Below the pieces are notes generated by a model that had not been told where the DNA came from, did not search any database, and worked only from the letters and a program-made list of their open reading frames with translations. Positions 1 through 10,407 of a DNA stretch of 64,000 bases are shown here, in pieces. Origin of the DNA: Gonocerus acuteangulatus. Its lineage: Eukaryota > Arthropoda > Insecta > Hemiptera > Coreidae. The first letter of the stretch is position 1, and each line of letters begins with the position of its first letter. The stretch is taken from the NCBI GenBank assembly GCA_946811695.1, contig OX328132.1, positions 128,951,372 to 129,015,371 on the forward strand, in the 5' to 3' direction. The position numbers and the translations under genes are program-made.

Positions 1-424
1 TTGGAAAGATTAAAATAGAAGCAGTTATTATTTTGGTTCCACCAGTCTTTTTTTTTAATTAATTATTATAATGGCGTGTCAACCCTTAAGGTCACTAACG
101 CCATTCCTGTGTGTAGTAAAGTCTTGAAAGGTCTTGAAAGGTCATGATTTACGATCTTACCTGGAAGGGTCGGCTAACACTAGGTCCCGCTAGTTACAAG
201 GTCTAGGAATCTTGGAAATCTATATTTCTAACAATAAATTGTTTTTGTTATTTTACTTAACCAGTTTTATTGTCAAATACATTATCCAACTATAAGCAAT
301 TAAAAAATAACAAGGAGTAAAACAGACAAAAAGAACAGTTCGAATAAACGAAATCAATTAATTTAAAGTTTTAAGCACTTATTTCTCCGAATGACATCGC
401 CTAATTAAAACTTTCTTCAGAACC
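1..424. repeat. Dispersed repeat segment, near-duplicate of 60285-60707
   Basis: This stretch matches 60285-60707 almost base for base and in the same orientation, and both copies run directly into the hairpin end TTTAGCGCGGTTCC of repeat family A. There is no ORF of note. Parts of it recur inverted at about 1560-1840 and 2236-2280. Confidence 0.85.
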
Positions 425-584
425 TTTTAGCGCGGTTCCTCCCTCCCCCATAGGGAGGAACCCCGCTTATAGGGTTGATACAATGAAACAATCCGGAAGT
501 GCCGACTAGAAAATTTCGCGTTTCAGAACCCCTAGAGACCGAAAATAACGGTGGTTCAAATTTGTATATATATATATATGTATA

Positions 585-649
<65 letters not shown>

Positions 650-1760
650 CTGTTCGCTCTCTAGATAGAAGACGAATGGTCCGATTTTGATGAAATTTGG
701 TACAAAAATCCTTCGTCCAATTTGAAAGGTCAAGTTCGTTAACCAGCAAAATCCGCCTACTGGAAGATGGCGTTTGGGGCGAAATTCGCGCAAAAAAAAT
801 CGTAACGCTTACGTTTTTGAGTTCATAAGCTTGTAAGTACTCGTTTTATATGATTCCTGGGCTAGGAAAACGAATGAAACCATTTTGAAAGCGATCGCTT
901 TAACCGTTTTCGAGAAAATTGGAAAAATAGTTTTTGAATACCGTTTTTGGTTTGGGTACTTAGAATTACGGGATTCAGTTGAAACTTTATCTGCATGTTC
1001 TACTTTCATTAAAACTAATATGTTGAAAGTTTTGTTACGTTTGGAGTTAAGGAAGGGTTAGAATAAAATATTTTATGAACAGACATGAAAAGTTTTGGGA
1101 AGTTCGTATACTTTCATTAATATCTCGAACACGGTTGGGAAATCGTGGTAAGTGGATAGAAACTATTTGAAAGCTTACTAAATTCTCCACAAAAAAGATT
1201 CTAAAACTATTTTTGATTAGGTTATGTCAATCGGAGAAATAAGTGCTTAAAACTTCAAATACGTCTGTTTTTTTCTTATGAACGGGTTTTTGTCGTTCTT
1301 GTTGTAATTTTTGTCTCATTCCCTTCGTTTTTTATTGCTTTTAATTTTTGTAATTTCTTATGTTGCGAAAATTTTGTGTGTAAAGCAGGATATGAAAAAT
1401 GAGGCCAATTTTCTGTTGCTAGAAATAATATAAATTTTGGGAACTTTCAATAATATCTCGAAAACTGTTGAGAATTTTGGTAAACGGAAGAATACCATTA
1501 GAAAGCTTATTAAATGCTCTACATAAAAGGTTCTAATGAAAGTTTTGATTAGGCGATGTCAATCGGAGAAATAAGAGCTTAAAGCTTTAAAGTAATTGAT
1601 TTCGCTTATTCGAAGTGTTCTTTTTGTCTGTATTTTATTCCTTGTTATTTTTTAATTGCTTATAGTTGGATAATGTATTCGAAAATAAAACAGGTTAAGT
1701 AAAATAACAAAAACAATTTATTGTTAGAAATATAGAGTTCCAAGATTCCAAGACCTTGTA
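425..1760 (+). repeat. Family A dispersed repeat with internal (TA)n
   Basis: The copy begins TTTTAGCGCGGTTCCTCCC and can form a hairpin with AGGGAGGAACC at 429-467. It then carries CCGGAAGTGCCGACTAGAAA, a (TA)n tract (583-646) and a conserved block with ATGGTCCGATTTTGATGAAA. The body is non-coding. The same order of blocks recurs at 53914, 55144, 57569, 60708 and 63145 (+) and inverted at 3020-3645. The closest copy is 60708-61700. Confidence 0.85.
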
Positions 1761-1842
1761 ACTAGCGGGAATGTTTCTAGCGACCCTTCCAGGTAAGATT
1801 GTATATCCTACCTTTCAAGACTGGTGGAACCAAAATATAACT

Positions 1843-2004
1843 GTCAGGGTTCGGTCACTGCTACTTAATAAAACTACATTTTATCGTAAAAATGGTTTTA
1901 TTGTGCCGACGTTTCGGCTTGAACTTCAAGCCTTCATCAGGGCTGTAAATACAAGTAGGACATATTTAACACTAATATATGCACATATCTATGTAAATAT
2001 ACCT

Positions 2005-2060
<56 letters not shown>

Positions 2061-2233
2061 TAATATACATATATTTATATATATGCATATACACATACAC
2101 ATATACACGCACACATATGTACATATATATGCCCACATACATACACATATGGGGTATGTATTATTAAGTAGCAGTGACCTAACCCGGACAATCCCTACCT
2201 TGCATCATCAACGGTCAACGATCTCCTCTCAAC
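1843..2233. mobile_element. Short TIR element (MITE-like) inserted in a dispersed repeat
   Basis: The left end (TGTCAGGGTTCGGTCACTGC) and the inverted right end at about 2164-2190 (GCAGTGACCTAACCCGGACA) match over about 25 bp with two mismatches. The inside has GCCGACGTTTCGGCTTGAA, a (TA)n tract and no ORF. The flanks, CCAAAATATAAC on the left and CAAAATAATAAC on the right, are joined as a single CCAAAATAATAACTGC-type site (reverse strand) in the copies at 1-40 and 60285-60325. That supports an insertion with a duplication of about 11 bp. The exact right end is uncertain because about 40 bp follow the visible TIR. Confidence 0.6.
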
Positions 2234-2414
2234 AAAATAATAACTGCTTCTATTTTAATCTTTCGAAATTAGACTAAAGATAAGAACGGAACCGCGCTAA
2301 GATGAGGCAGTTCCTGCGAGTCGGACTTTTTTTGTAGAGCATTTAGTAAGCTTTCGAATGGTAATCATCCGCTTCACAAGCTTGTCAACGGTTTTCGAGA
2401 AACTAACGAAAGTA

Positions 2415-2610
2415 GGGATCTCCCGTGGTCTAGTGGCTAGCGCGCTGGATTCATAAGCGGGAGATGGTGGGTTCGATCCCCATCGGCGGCAGGAATTTTC
2501 TCATCTCAGGGCTCGCTGAGAAGATTCCTGGCTGCACCCTGGATGTCGGCGCTAATGGCCAAGATTTGTCGATGCGCCGTAAAAAAAAAAGAAAAAGAAA
2601 AAAAAAAAGA
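2415..2610 (+). mobile_element. tRNA-derived SINE, copy 1
   Basis: The head is tRNA-like, with an A box (TGGTCTAGTGGCTAGCG) and a B box (GGTTCGATCCC). The body ends GATGCGCCGT followed by an A-rich tail. It is flanked by a perfect 15-bp target duplication, AAACTAACGAAAGTA, at 2400-2414 and 2611-2625. The paralogous empty site, without the SINE, is at about 62306-62330. Other copies are at 31307, 50421 (-) and 62008. Confidence 0.93.
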
Positions 2611-2625
2611 AAACTAACGAAAGTA

Positions 2626-3447
2626 TACAAAGTTACCAAAACTTTTTGTCTGTTAATAAAATAATTTATTCTAACCCTTCCTTTACTCTAAACGTAACAA
2701 AAATTTTAACATATTAGTGTTGATGAAATTCGAACATGCAGAAAATGTTTCAACCGTATCCCATAATTCTAAGTACCAAAATCAAAGACAAACAACCCTC
2801 CCTAGGAAGGACGCTAGGCAGTTGAAAAGCTATACCTTGGAAATCCATATCTCTAACATTAAATTTTTTGTCTTATATTTCTTAACCTGTTTTATTTTCA
2901 AATACATTATCCAACTATAAGCAATTAAAAAATAACAAGGTATAAAAAACAGACAAAAAGAACAGTTCGAATAAGCGCAATCAATTACTTTAAAGTTTTA
3001 TGTCTGTTAATAAAATATTTTATTCTAACCCTTCCTTAACTCCAAACGTAACCAAAATTTCAACATAGTAGTTTTATTGAAAGTAGAACATGCAGAAAAT
3101 TTTTCAACTGAATCCCATGATTCTAAGTACCCAAACCAAAAAACGTTATTCAAAAACTATTTTTCCAATTTTCTCGAAAACGGTTAAAGCTATCGGTTTG
3201 AAAACGGGTTCATTCGTTTTCCTAGCCCAAGAAGCATATAAAACGAGTACTTACAAGCGTATGAACTCAAAAACGTAAGCGTTACGATTTTTTTTTGCGC
3301 GAATTTCGCCCCAAACGCCATCTTCCAGTCGGCGGATTTTGCTGGTTAACGAACTTGACCTTTCAAATTAGACGAAAGATTTTTGTACCAAATTTCATCA
3401 AAATCGGACCATTCGCCTGGGAGCTACAGAGCGAACAGACATATATA

Positions 3448-3503
<56 letters not shown>

Positions 3504-3645
3504 AATTTTAAGCACTACCATTTTCGGTCTCTATGGGTTCTGAAACACAAAATTTTCTAGTCGGCACTTCCGGATTGCGTCATGAGATCAACCTCATAAG
3601 CGGGGTTCCTCCCTATGGGGGAGGGAGGAACCGCGCTAAAAGGTT
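2626..3645. repeat. Family A-related repeat, ending in an inverted family A terminus
   Basis: 2626-3010 matches 62330-62700 closely. 3010-3645 is family A in the opposite orientation: conserved body, (TA)n at about 3448-3500, then the hairpin end AGGAACCGCGCTAAAAGG at about 3640. Short open frames here are antisense repeats, not genes. Confidence 0.8.
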
Positions 3646-4063
3646 GGGTAAATTGCAAAATGTTTGGCCACTCGAACATATCAGTTTCCCAGGCTGATTA
3701 TAAGACATTTTACTCTTGACCCTATTAATAACAAATACAAGCACAAAACCTTTCGATCGATTTGCGTAGACGCTGGGTTAATAGCGAAAAGGTAGAGAGT
3801 GATTAAAATATGCGGACCTATGATAAAAAAATATATCTGTAACAGTTTGAAATTAAAACTATAATTGGGGCTTCTCAAACCATTTGTTGAAATCATTATT
3901 TCACTTATATACAAGATCTTCATCGATAGTAGGTAGAAACTAGGGCCTGGTTGAGGCTTTGTCCGCACATGGGAACCAAATCGAACGATTTTCTACAGAG
4001 ACGTAAACACAATGTTTATGGACAGTTTACATCAGTCCTTGTGGTTGGGATTGCTGCTTGCGC
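3646..4063. other. Unassigned non-coding stretch
   Basis: No repeat family, RNA or coding region could be recognised. A 95-codon open frame on the minus strand (3681-3968) has no recognisable domain and I do not call it a gene. Confidence 0.5.
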
Positions 4064-4594
4064 TGTAGGGTGGCCCTTAGCTATAGGGAATTTTTTTTGA
4101 AAGTCATAATGTTGCTGCTCCCACCCCCCAATTCTGTTCCAATCAACAAAAAAATTAGCTGTGCAAAATTTCAGGGCAATCGGACAACTGCTAGGCGACC
4201 CGCAAACGGTTTGAAATTGAAACATAGTATACACAGAAATTAATTCCGTTAAAAAGAAGTATACTGTTCTATCTCTATCATTTTCTCAAAAAACATTTAC
4301 GTAGTTGCATCAAGGCGACCCCAGAAATTGTTTAAAATCATTCTAAATCAAATATCTCAAAAGTCGATTATAAAACGTTTTGGAATAATATGAAAAAATT
4401 AAAAAAATATGAGAATTTTACTAATGCACACTAGGGTGGCCCTTAGCTATGGGGATTTTTTGAAAGTCAAAATTTTTCAGCTCCCCCCCAATTCTATTCC
4501 AATCAACAAAAAAAAAAAAAAACAGCTCTGCAAAATTTTAGCGCAATCGGACAAGTGCTAGGCGAACCTCAATCGCTTTGAAATTGAAACATAG
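4064..4594. repeat. Dispersed repeat, about 1.5 tandem units (insertion site of the Gypsy element)
   Basis: Units starting at about 4064 and 4433 share TAGGGTGGCCCTTAGCTAT, a run of C before AATTCT.TTCCAATCAAC, and TTTGAAATTGAAACATAG. The second unit is cut by the retrotransposon at 4594 and resumes at 12335. A diverged inverted copy lies at about 33355-33480. Confidence 0.8.
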
Positions 4595-5124
4595 TGTAAG
4601 GGGCCGATTAGCAAGGACGGGATTTAAAGGAATAGATAATGGGGAAATATTTTAGAGAAGCGGAAATTCCTTTCGAAACTATAATTTACACTGAGGTTAC
4701 TAACACATACATAAATATCATAAAACATCGCTAAGACGAGAGAAAAGGTTGAGTGAGAGAGAAACCGCTAGATAAGAGTAATTACATATCATTTGGGGAG
4801 GTTAGAGCATATTTTGGAACTGACTTACCTCTCATCGCCATCGCGGCCAAGACCTCAGGAACGGGCGTGGACTCTCCCCCGTCGGAGGTAAGCCAGCTTT
4901 TTATACCCATTGTGCCCCACTCCTGCTTTAGCAGGTGGCTGGACTAGAAACTCTTGTCAGGTCTTAAATCTTCCGAGAATCTTACGAATCAGCCACGTGC
5001 AGTTCCAACAACCCAGACGCAACGTTTGCTGATTCGTGGTTCTCACATCTCTAGAGATGGGCAGCCAACCTTTTCTCTCATTCTTATTCACTTAACAAAG
5101 ACAAAGGGAAAACGGGGCCTTACA
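4595..5124 (-). repeat. 3' LTR of the Gypsy element
   Basis: 530 bp. On the minus strand it starts TGTAAGGCCCCG and ends GGCCCCTTACA, so it has TG...CA ends with a short inverted repeat. It is bordered internally by a purine-rich tract (minus strand, about 5125-5140, AATCGGGGGGTGA) that fits a polypurine tract. Confidence 0.93.
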
Positions 5125-5140
5125 TCACCCCCCGATTTTT

Positions 5141-6205
5141 TTAAAGTCATGTTTCCCTTGGAACATTACTTTACCTTTAACACTACCCGTCCTTAAGTTA
5201 CTATTATTCTCTAACTATACAGAACACTATTTTCACAATCACTTTATTTACGAGCGGTCCTATATCCACTCTGTTATCGCTGTCACGAAACTTTCCGCTG
5301 CATCGAAGAAGGAGGCGAATTGTTTTAAGCATGGTATTCCACAATAGCTTCTTGTGCTCGTCCCAAATCCATGTGGTCGAAGATCCAAGATTCACCAAAG
5401 TCCACTGCCACCATTCTTATGACGTGTTCATCTTCTGGCGAAATGACGAGACTATACAGGAAGGTGTTTCTCTGTGAAAGAACTCGGCAGGACAGATCTA
5501 AGGTATCCAAGGTCCACATCAGGCTCTATCCTAATACCGAAGGATTGCGTAGGCTTCCTCGTTTCAACTCTTCAAGAAGAACGCCCCTCTCCGGCTGAGC
5601 TGTAACCATCCTTCCTGTCTTATTTTCGTTAAGGGCAGGACAAGAATTCGATGAAGCAACATCTTCTGATCTGGAATTGTCCAATGCTACTACTCCAGTA
5701 TTAGTGGCGATGAGATCTACTTCTGAAATTTGGTTACATGTTTATCATGACATCAGCTTCCCTCCGAGAGGAGTGTCAGTCCAATTGGCAGAGCCTCTCT
5801 CTCCTTCCCCAAAATCAGAGTCAACTCTCTTGGACCAGAGTCATCTCTCTACTCAACTTTCCATTCATCGAAGTGCCTCCGTTGTGTAATTTTTTGATTA
5901 TATATAGGAATTCCGTTACTCTGTTTTCTGGGCTTTTGATAGGACGAGGAAAGGTACAGGGAACTACGGAAAAGGGTTTGTGATGTGTGAAAGATTGGTT
6001 TAAACTTTTGCTTCCTTTTTCGAAAATTTTCTTGAAAGTTTACAAACCACCCTGCCCAGGCGCGTAACCCACGACATTTTAATATAACTCAAATTTTCAT
6101 GCCAATAGTCAGAACTCTAGAATCACCCGCGATGACAGCCCGGTAAGTAGATGTTTAGGAGTCGTTTACTGGCGATTTAGCTCTTTTCCTAAGCGCGTCC
6201 CACAC
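5141..6205 (-). other. 3' untranslated region of the Gypsy element
   Basis: About 1.06 kb between the integrase stop and the polypurine tract. Open frames here are short on both strands and show no envelope features (no signal peptide or fusion-peptide pattern), so I see no env gene. A decayed extra ORF cannot be excluded. Confidence 0.55.
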
Positions 6206-7945
6206 CTACTCATCGTTAGGTCTCTGAACGCCTCTCCTCCGGAGGGAATATGGTGATCGTGGCCGTGGTCCCTGTTCCCGCACTCCTGGCGTCCAGGTGG
6301 CATCCTTGGGGTCGTTGCTCGGAGAACTAGAGGAGGAACGACGCCCACTCGCAGGCTGGGAGTCTATGCCCCGTCGGCCGTATAAACGTCCGGATCTTTC
6401 GCGGTGCCTCCCCCCCTCATTTGCGCCCTCCACCCGTCCTATAGGCTGGGGTGAACCGCTCCGTTCGGCTTCCTCCTCTTGACCTACTTCTCCCTCAGAT
6501 AGGGCTGAGTCGGATAGGACCTCATCGGGGGTAGTCGTTTCCGAAGGTGGCAACGAAAACTGGCCGCCGAGAGGACAACTAGGATCTGGACACGAAGGGG
6601 ATGCCCCCGCACTCACGGGACAGTCAGAATGATCGGTCGCCCTTGCCTCGCTTTCCCCTTCTTCCGCGTCAGCCCGGTCTGGCGTCTGGTAATTTAAGTC
6701 ATATGGAAGCCCTGGCTCCATCGCCCAAGACCACTCGTCGTTGGCCTCTTCCTCGTCCTGTTCTTCGCGGTACGACCTATTAGCCGTTTCAGCCTCCTCT
6801 CTCTCCGGATCCATATTCCCCTTAGTCGCGGCCTTCTTAAGGCGGTTGATGTGCACAACTGCTCGCGCCCCGGTAGACAGCTCGACCTCATAATTAACCC
6901 GGGAGAGTACACGGGTGACTTGATGCGGCCCCGTCCATGGACGGTGGAACTTCGGACAGTGGCCCGGTTTGACCGCTGGCACATTTAAGTACACCCAGTC
7001 CCCCGCTGCTAGCTGGCGCTCTTTCCTCCGAGAGTTTACGAAGGCTGTTCGACGTTGATAACATCGCTCGGATCGTACCAACGCCTCTCGATATGCTTCC
7101 GAAAGCCGCTTCCGTAGCTGTATCACATGATCTTCCGGTAAGAGCCTATCTCGGTCCTCCTGGTTCAAGCTAGGCCCTAGATCGCAGTCGAAAGGGGTGA
7201 CTAACTCCCGTCCTAAAAGTAGGTAATTGGGGGAGTACCCAGTCGAGGAGTGGGGGATGGCTCGGTGGGCCATAACTGCATAAGGGACCCAACGGTCCCA
7301 ATCTCTACCATCCCGCCGCACAAAATGTGTGATCGAATCCGTGATCGTGCGATGGAGGCGTTCTACCATGCCATTGCACTCCGGATGATAGGCTGTAGTC
7401 TGCAGCTTTTTTATCCCAAGAGCTCTGCATACTTCCTTGAAGAGAGAAGAAACAAAGTTTCTCCCTTGATCAGTGAGCAGCCTCTTTGGCACACCATGTC
7501 TCGTCACAATATTCTCCACAAAGGCTACGGCCGTCTCTTGAGCGGTCTGCTCCTTTATAGGGATTGCTTCGGCGTACCTCGTAAAATTGTCGATAAAAGT
7601 CAGTAGATATCTATGCCCTCTCCTTGACCTTGGTAGAGGGCCAAAAATATCTAATGACACTTGCTCGAATGGGCCACTGGCCACATACGGCACTTCCAGA
7701 GGCACCTTCAGGCCTGGTGGGCTCTTTCGCTGAGCACACCTATGGCAGCTCTCAACGAAGTTCCGTGCATCCTTCTCCATAGAGGGCCAATAAAAGGACC
7801 CCCTTAAGTTGGCAAGCGTGCGTTCTATACCCGGGTGTCCCGCCCATGGCTTCGAATGGTGATATTCGAGGATCTTTAGCCTAAGCGACTCCGGAACTAG
7901 GAGACGCCAATCACTCCCTTCGAGATCAACAGCCCAGTACCACAA
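6206..7945 (-). CDS. Gypsy integrase (IN part of pol, separate frame)
   Basis: The integrase joins retrotransposon DNA to the chromosome. An N-terminal HHCC zinc-binding domain is visible (H29/30, H37, C67, C70), followed by a D,D35E core (D99 in VSLDIFGP, D159 in LLTDQGRNF, E195 in GMVERLHRT). After the core come a basic C-terminal region and a long acidic/Ser-rich, then Arg-rich tail. The frame overlaps the end of pol (7897) by 49 nt and is offset by -1. The 579-codon ORF begins with a Met inside the region that would normally be continuous with RNase H. It is therefore probably expressed from pol through a frameshift, or a one-base lesion separates them. Independent initiation is unlikely. 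Confidence 0.9.
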   Translation of the reverse strand: MWYWAVDLEGSDWRLLVPESLRLKILEYHHSKPWAGHPGIERTLANLRGSFYWPSMEKDARNFVESCHRCAQRKSPPGLKVPLEVPYVASGPFEQVSLDIFGPLPRSRRGHRYLLTFIDNFTRYAEAIPIKEQTAQETAVAFVENIVTRHGVPKRLLTDQGRNFVSSLFKEVCRALGIKKLQTTAYHPECNGMVERLHRTITDSITHFVRRDGRDWDRWVPYAVMAHRAIPHSSTGYSPNYLLLGRELVTPFDCDLGPSLNQEDRDRLLPEDHVIQLRKRLSEAYREALVRSERCYQRRTAFVNSRRKERQLAAGDWVYLNVPAVKPGHCPKFHRPWTGPHQVTRVLSRVNYEVELSTGARAVVHINRLKKAATKGNMDPEREEAETANRSYREEQDEEEANDEWSWAMEPGLPYDLNYQTPDRADAEEGESEARATDHSDCPVSAGASPSCPDPSCPLGGQFSLPPSETTTPDEVLSDSALSEGEVGQEEEAERSGSPQPIGRVEGANEGGRHRERSGRLYGRRGIDSQPASGRRSSSSSPSNDPKDATWTPGVREQGPRPRSPYSLRRRGVQRPNDE

Positions 7946-10407
7946 TCCTTCTGCATCGGCCCTGACACTACCGCCCTTCCTTGCCAGCTTCTGGCACCAG
8001 TCATCTTGCTCTTGGTGCCCTCCGGATGTGGCTCCGGGTGAGGGGGGTACCGGGTCCGTATCTCAGCAACGGAGCGGCTTAGCGCGTCTGCATTTTTATG
8101 ATTCACTCCGGGCTTGTGTTCAACGACATATTCGAATTCCTCAAGGCGCAAGGCCCATCGAGTCAGCCGAGAAGAGGGGTCCCTCAGACTTAGCATCCCT
8201 TTAAGAGCAGCATGGTCGGTAATTAACTTAAATTTTCGCCCAAGCAAGTAACATCGAAAGAGCTTTGTCGCCCAAACGACCGCCAACAACTCTCGTTCAG
8301 TGGCAGAGTAGTTACATTCCGGCCCCTTCAATTGCCTGCTGGCATAGCAAATGGGCCTCTCGACGCCTCCCTGCACTTGAGACAACACAGCCCCAAGAGC
8401 TACTCCGGAAGCGTCCGTAGAGAGCACGAAGGGGTCTCGGAAGTCCGGATACACTAGTAGAAGGTCGGAGGTCAAGGCCTCCTTCAGGTCCGCGAATGAT
8501 TTCTCCTGCGCAGGCTCCCAGACAAAAGTAGCTCGAGTCTTTGTTAGCTCAGTAAGGGCTTTCGCCCTACTTGCGAACTCCGGGATAAAACGGCGATAGT
8601 ACCTCGCTAAACCGAGGAAGCTACGTACCTCGCGTGCATTCCGTGGTTTCGGAAAGGTTTTCACTGCTTCCACCTTTCCAGGGTCGGGTTTGACTCCACT
8701 GTCAGTCACCACATGCCCTAAGTACATGACCTCCTTGGCCGCGAATGTACACTTTCGTAGGTTGACCTTTAAATTCGCCCCGCGAAGTAAGTTAAATACT
8801 TCCTCCAGCCGGGCGATATGCTCACCGAGTGTGGCGCTGTACACCACTACGTCATCGAGATAGACAAAACAGCCGGTACCCTTTAGACGACCTAATAGCT
8901 GTTCCATCAACCTTTGGAAGGTAGCCGGAGCCCCTGCCAATCCGAAAGCCATTTTCCTGTACTCGAAATGGCCTCCCTCGGTGGTGAACGCTGTCTTCTC
9001 CTGGTCCTCCGGGGCTATGGGGATTTGATGGTATCCACTGGCTAAGTCCAGTGTGCTAAAGTACCGGCAATTGCCGAGCTGTTCTAGGGTTTCCTGAATC
9101 AGGGGTAGAGGGTATGTGTCCACCCGAGTAACGGCATTAAGCCCCCGGAAATCAGTGCAAAACCGATATCGCACCTCCCCATCCGGCGATTTCTTTTTTA
9201 CTAGTACAACTGGAGCCTGCCAGGGGCTAGTGGAGGGCGTAATTATACTCCTTTCCAGCATAGAATTCAGCTGCTCCGCCACCACGGCTTTCTCCGCGTA
9301 CGGGACCCTATACGGTCTCTTCACCACAGGTCGGGCATTACCCGTAACTATCCGATGTTGGACGGGTAGCGCGCAACCTTCCCCTCTGGGCTCTTCGAAG
9401 AGATCCTGGAAGCGAGAAAGAAGCTCCAACAAGGGCTTCTTTTCCACCACGGGGAGGTGTCGGAGCTTCTCCTGTAGGTCCGACCCTGTCTTTACGGTTT
9501 GTTTCGCTTTGGTGGGGGACTCACCTTGACCTTCTGCCAGTGACCAATTACCTTCCTCAACCCTACCAAGAGGGGAGTCACGACGTAGTACGACTGACCC
9601 TCCACTGAGATTAACCACCTGTATCCACGCGGATCCCTCCACGACCTCACTCGCGCTACGCCCTGTGCGCACTCCAGATGTAAGCCCTTCTAGTGGCTCA
9701 ATTAAAATATTACCCCGCCTTATGGCCGCAGGCACTCGAACAGCCACTGTCGCCTCAGAATAAGCCGGAAGGGATACCTCCTGGCACAATCTGACATAAG
9801 GAGATTTCCGTTCCCTCCGGCGTGCTTTGCGCCCGGAGCCATTACTTATTGTATGAGCGTCTCCGGAGCTACTCTTCTGGCTAACGGTACAACCCCCTGC
9901 GGATCCGGCAGTACTGACAATGTTTGACGAACTAACTCCTGAACCGGGGCAAGACCACTTCTCTTCCAAGATACGGGTCCTAGCCACGACCCCCTCGATC
10001 CACTTCCTGTCTCTTTCTTCACTTTGAGCCTCGGTTACCGTCTCTGTCGAAGACACCCCAAGAGAAGTGGTAAGGGTCCCCAAGTCGTAATTCCTTCCAC
10101 CTATACTTATTCTAGCTCCAACGCGGCCTAGCAAGTCTCGACCGAGGATTCCCCCTCCCGAGGGGAGCACCCGGGCTACGGCGACCCTGTGTCGGAAAGA
10201 AAACCCTGGGAGTTCAATGTCCACGACTTGTTCCCCTTCCAGCGGCAATAAATGGTCTGTTACACCGCGGACCTTAAAAGAAACTGGCTGAAGCCCCGCC
10301 CCCGGCGCAGGCCGATTAAGAACTGTGATGTCCGCTCCCGTATCTACCATCATCTCCAAGTCTTGCCCATTTACCTTTACTGGGATAATAAGGCGGGCAC
10401 CCCGCAA
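7897..10407 (-). CDS. Gypsy pol: protease, reverse transcriptase, RNase H
   Basis: 836 codons. An aspartic protease motif DTGA lies at residues 22-25. Reverse transcriptase shows the FCTDFRGLNAVT block and the catalytic YLDD at 516-519 (FVYLDDVVVYS). RNase H shows STDASGVALGAVLS and ATERELLAVVWA, followed by ITDHAAL. It overlaps gag by 31 nt and lies in the -1 frame, which is the usual arrangement for Gag-Pol frameshifting. The last about 40 codons after AEIRTRYPPHPEPHPEG read out of frame relative to integrase. The polyprotein is otherwise uninterrupted. Confidence 0.95.
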   Translation of the reverse strand: MRGARLIIPVKVNGQDLEMMVDTGADITVLNRPAPGAGLQPVSFKVRGVTDHLLPLEGEQVVDIELPGFSFRHRVAVARVLPSGGGILGRDLLGRVGARISIGGRNYDLGTLTTSLGVSSTETVTEAQSEERDRKWIEGVVARTRILEEKWSCPGSGVSSSNIVSTAGSAGGCTVSQKSSSGDAHTISNGSGRKARRRERKSPYVRLCQEVSLPAYSEATVAVRVPAAIRRGNILIEPLEGLTSGVRTGRSASEVVEGSAWIQVVNLSGGSVVLRRDSPLGRVEEGNWSLAEGQGESPTKAKQTVKTGSDLQEKLRHLPVVEKKPLLELLSRFQDLFEEPRGEGCALPVQHRIVTGNARPVVKRPYRVPYAEKAVVAEQLNSMLERSIITPSTSPWQAPVVLVKKKSPDGEVRYRFCTDFRGLNAVTRVDTYPLPLIQETLEQLGNCRYFSTLDLASGYHQIPIAPEDQEKTAFTTEGGHFEYRKMAFGLAGAPATFQRLMEQLLGRLKGTGCFVYLDDVVVYSATLGEHIARLEEVFNLLRGANLKVNLRKCTFAAKEVMYLGHVVTDSGVKPDPGKVEAVKTFPKPRNAREVRSFLGLARYYRRFIPEFASRAKALTELTKTRATFVWEPAQEKSFADLKEALTSDLLLVYPDFRDPFVLSTDASGVALGAVLSQVQGGVERPICYASRQLKGPECNYSATERELLAVVWATKLFRCYLLGRKFKLITDHAALKGMLSLRDPSSRLTRWALRLEEFEYVVEHKPGVNHKNADALSRSVAEIRTRYPPHPEPHPEGTKSKMTGARSWQGRAVVSGPMQKDCGTGLLISKGVIGVS

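Noticed and set aside
499..793. Open frames with long Tyr-Ile repeats over (TA)n tracts (also at 2000, 3400, 31720, 43000, 48850, 49520, 55300, 57700, 60850, 63250)
   Set aside because: They are translations of (TA)n microsatellites and flanking repeat DNA; the same frames recur in every family A copy with no conserved protein start.
5371..5983. Possible env gene in the Gypsy element
   Set aside because: Only short frames on both strands, with no signal peptide, fusion peptide or transmembrane pattern.
6297..9529. Plus-strand open frames inside gag-pol
   Set aside because: Antisense shadows of the retrotransposon genes.
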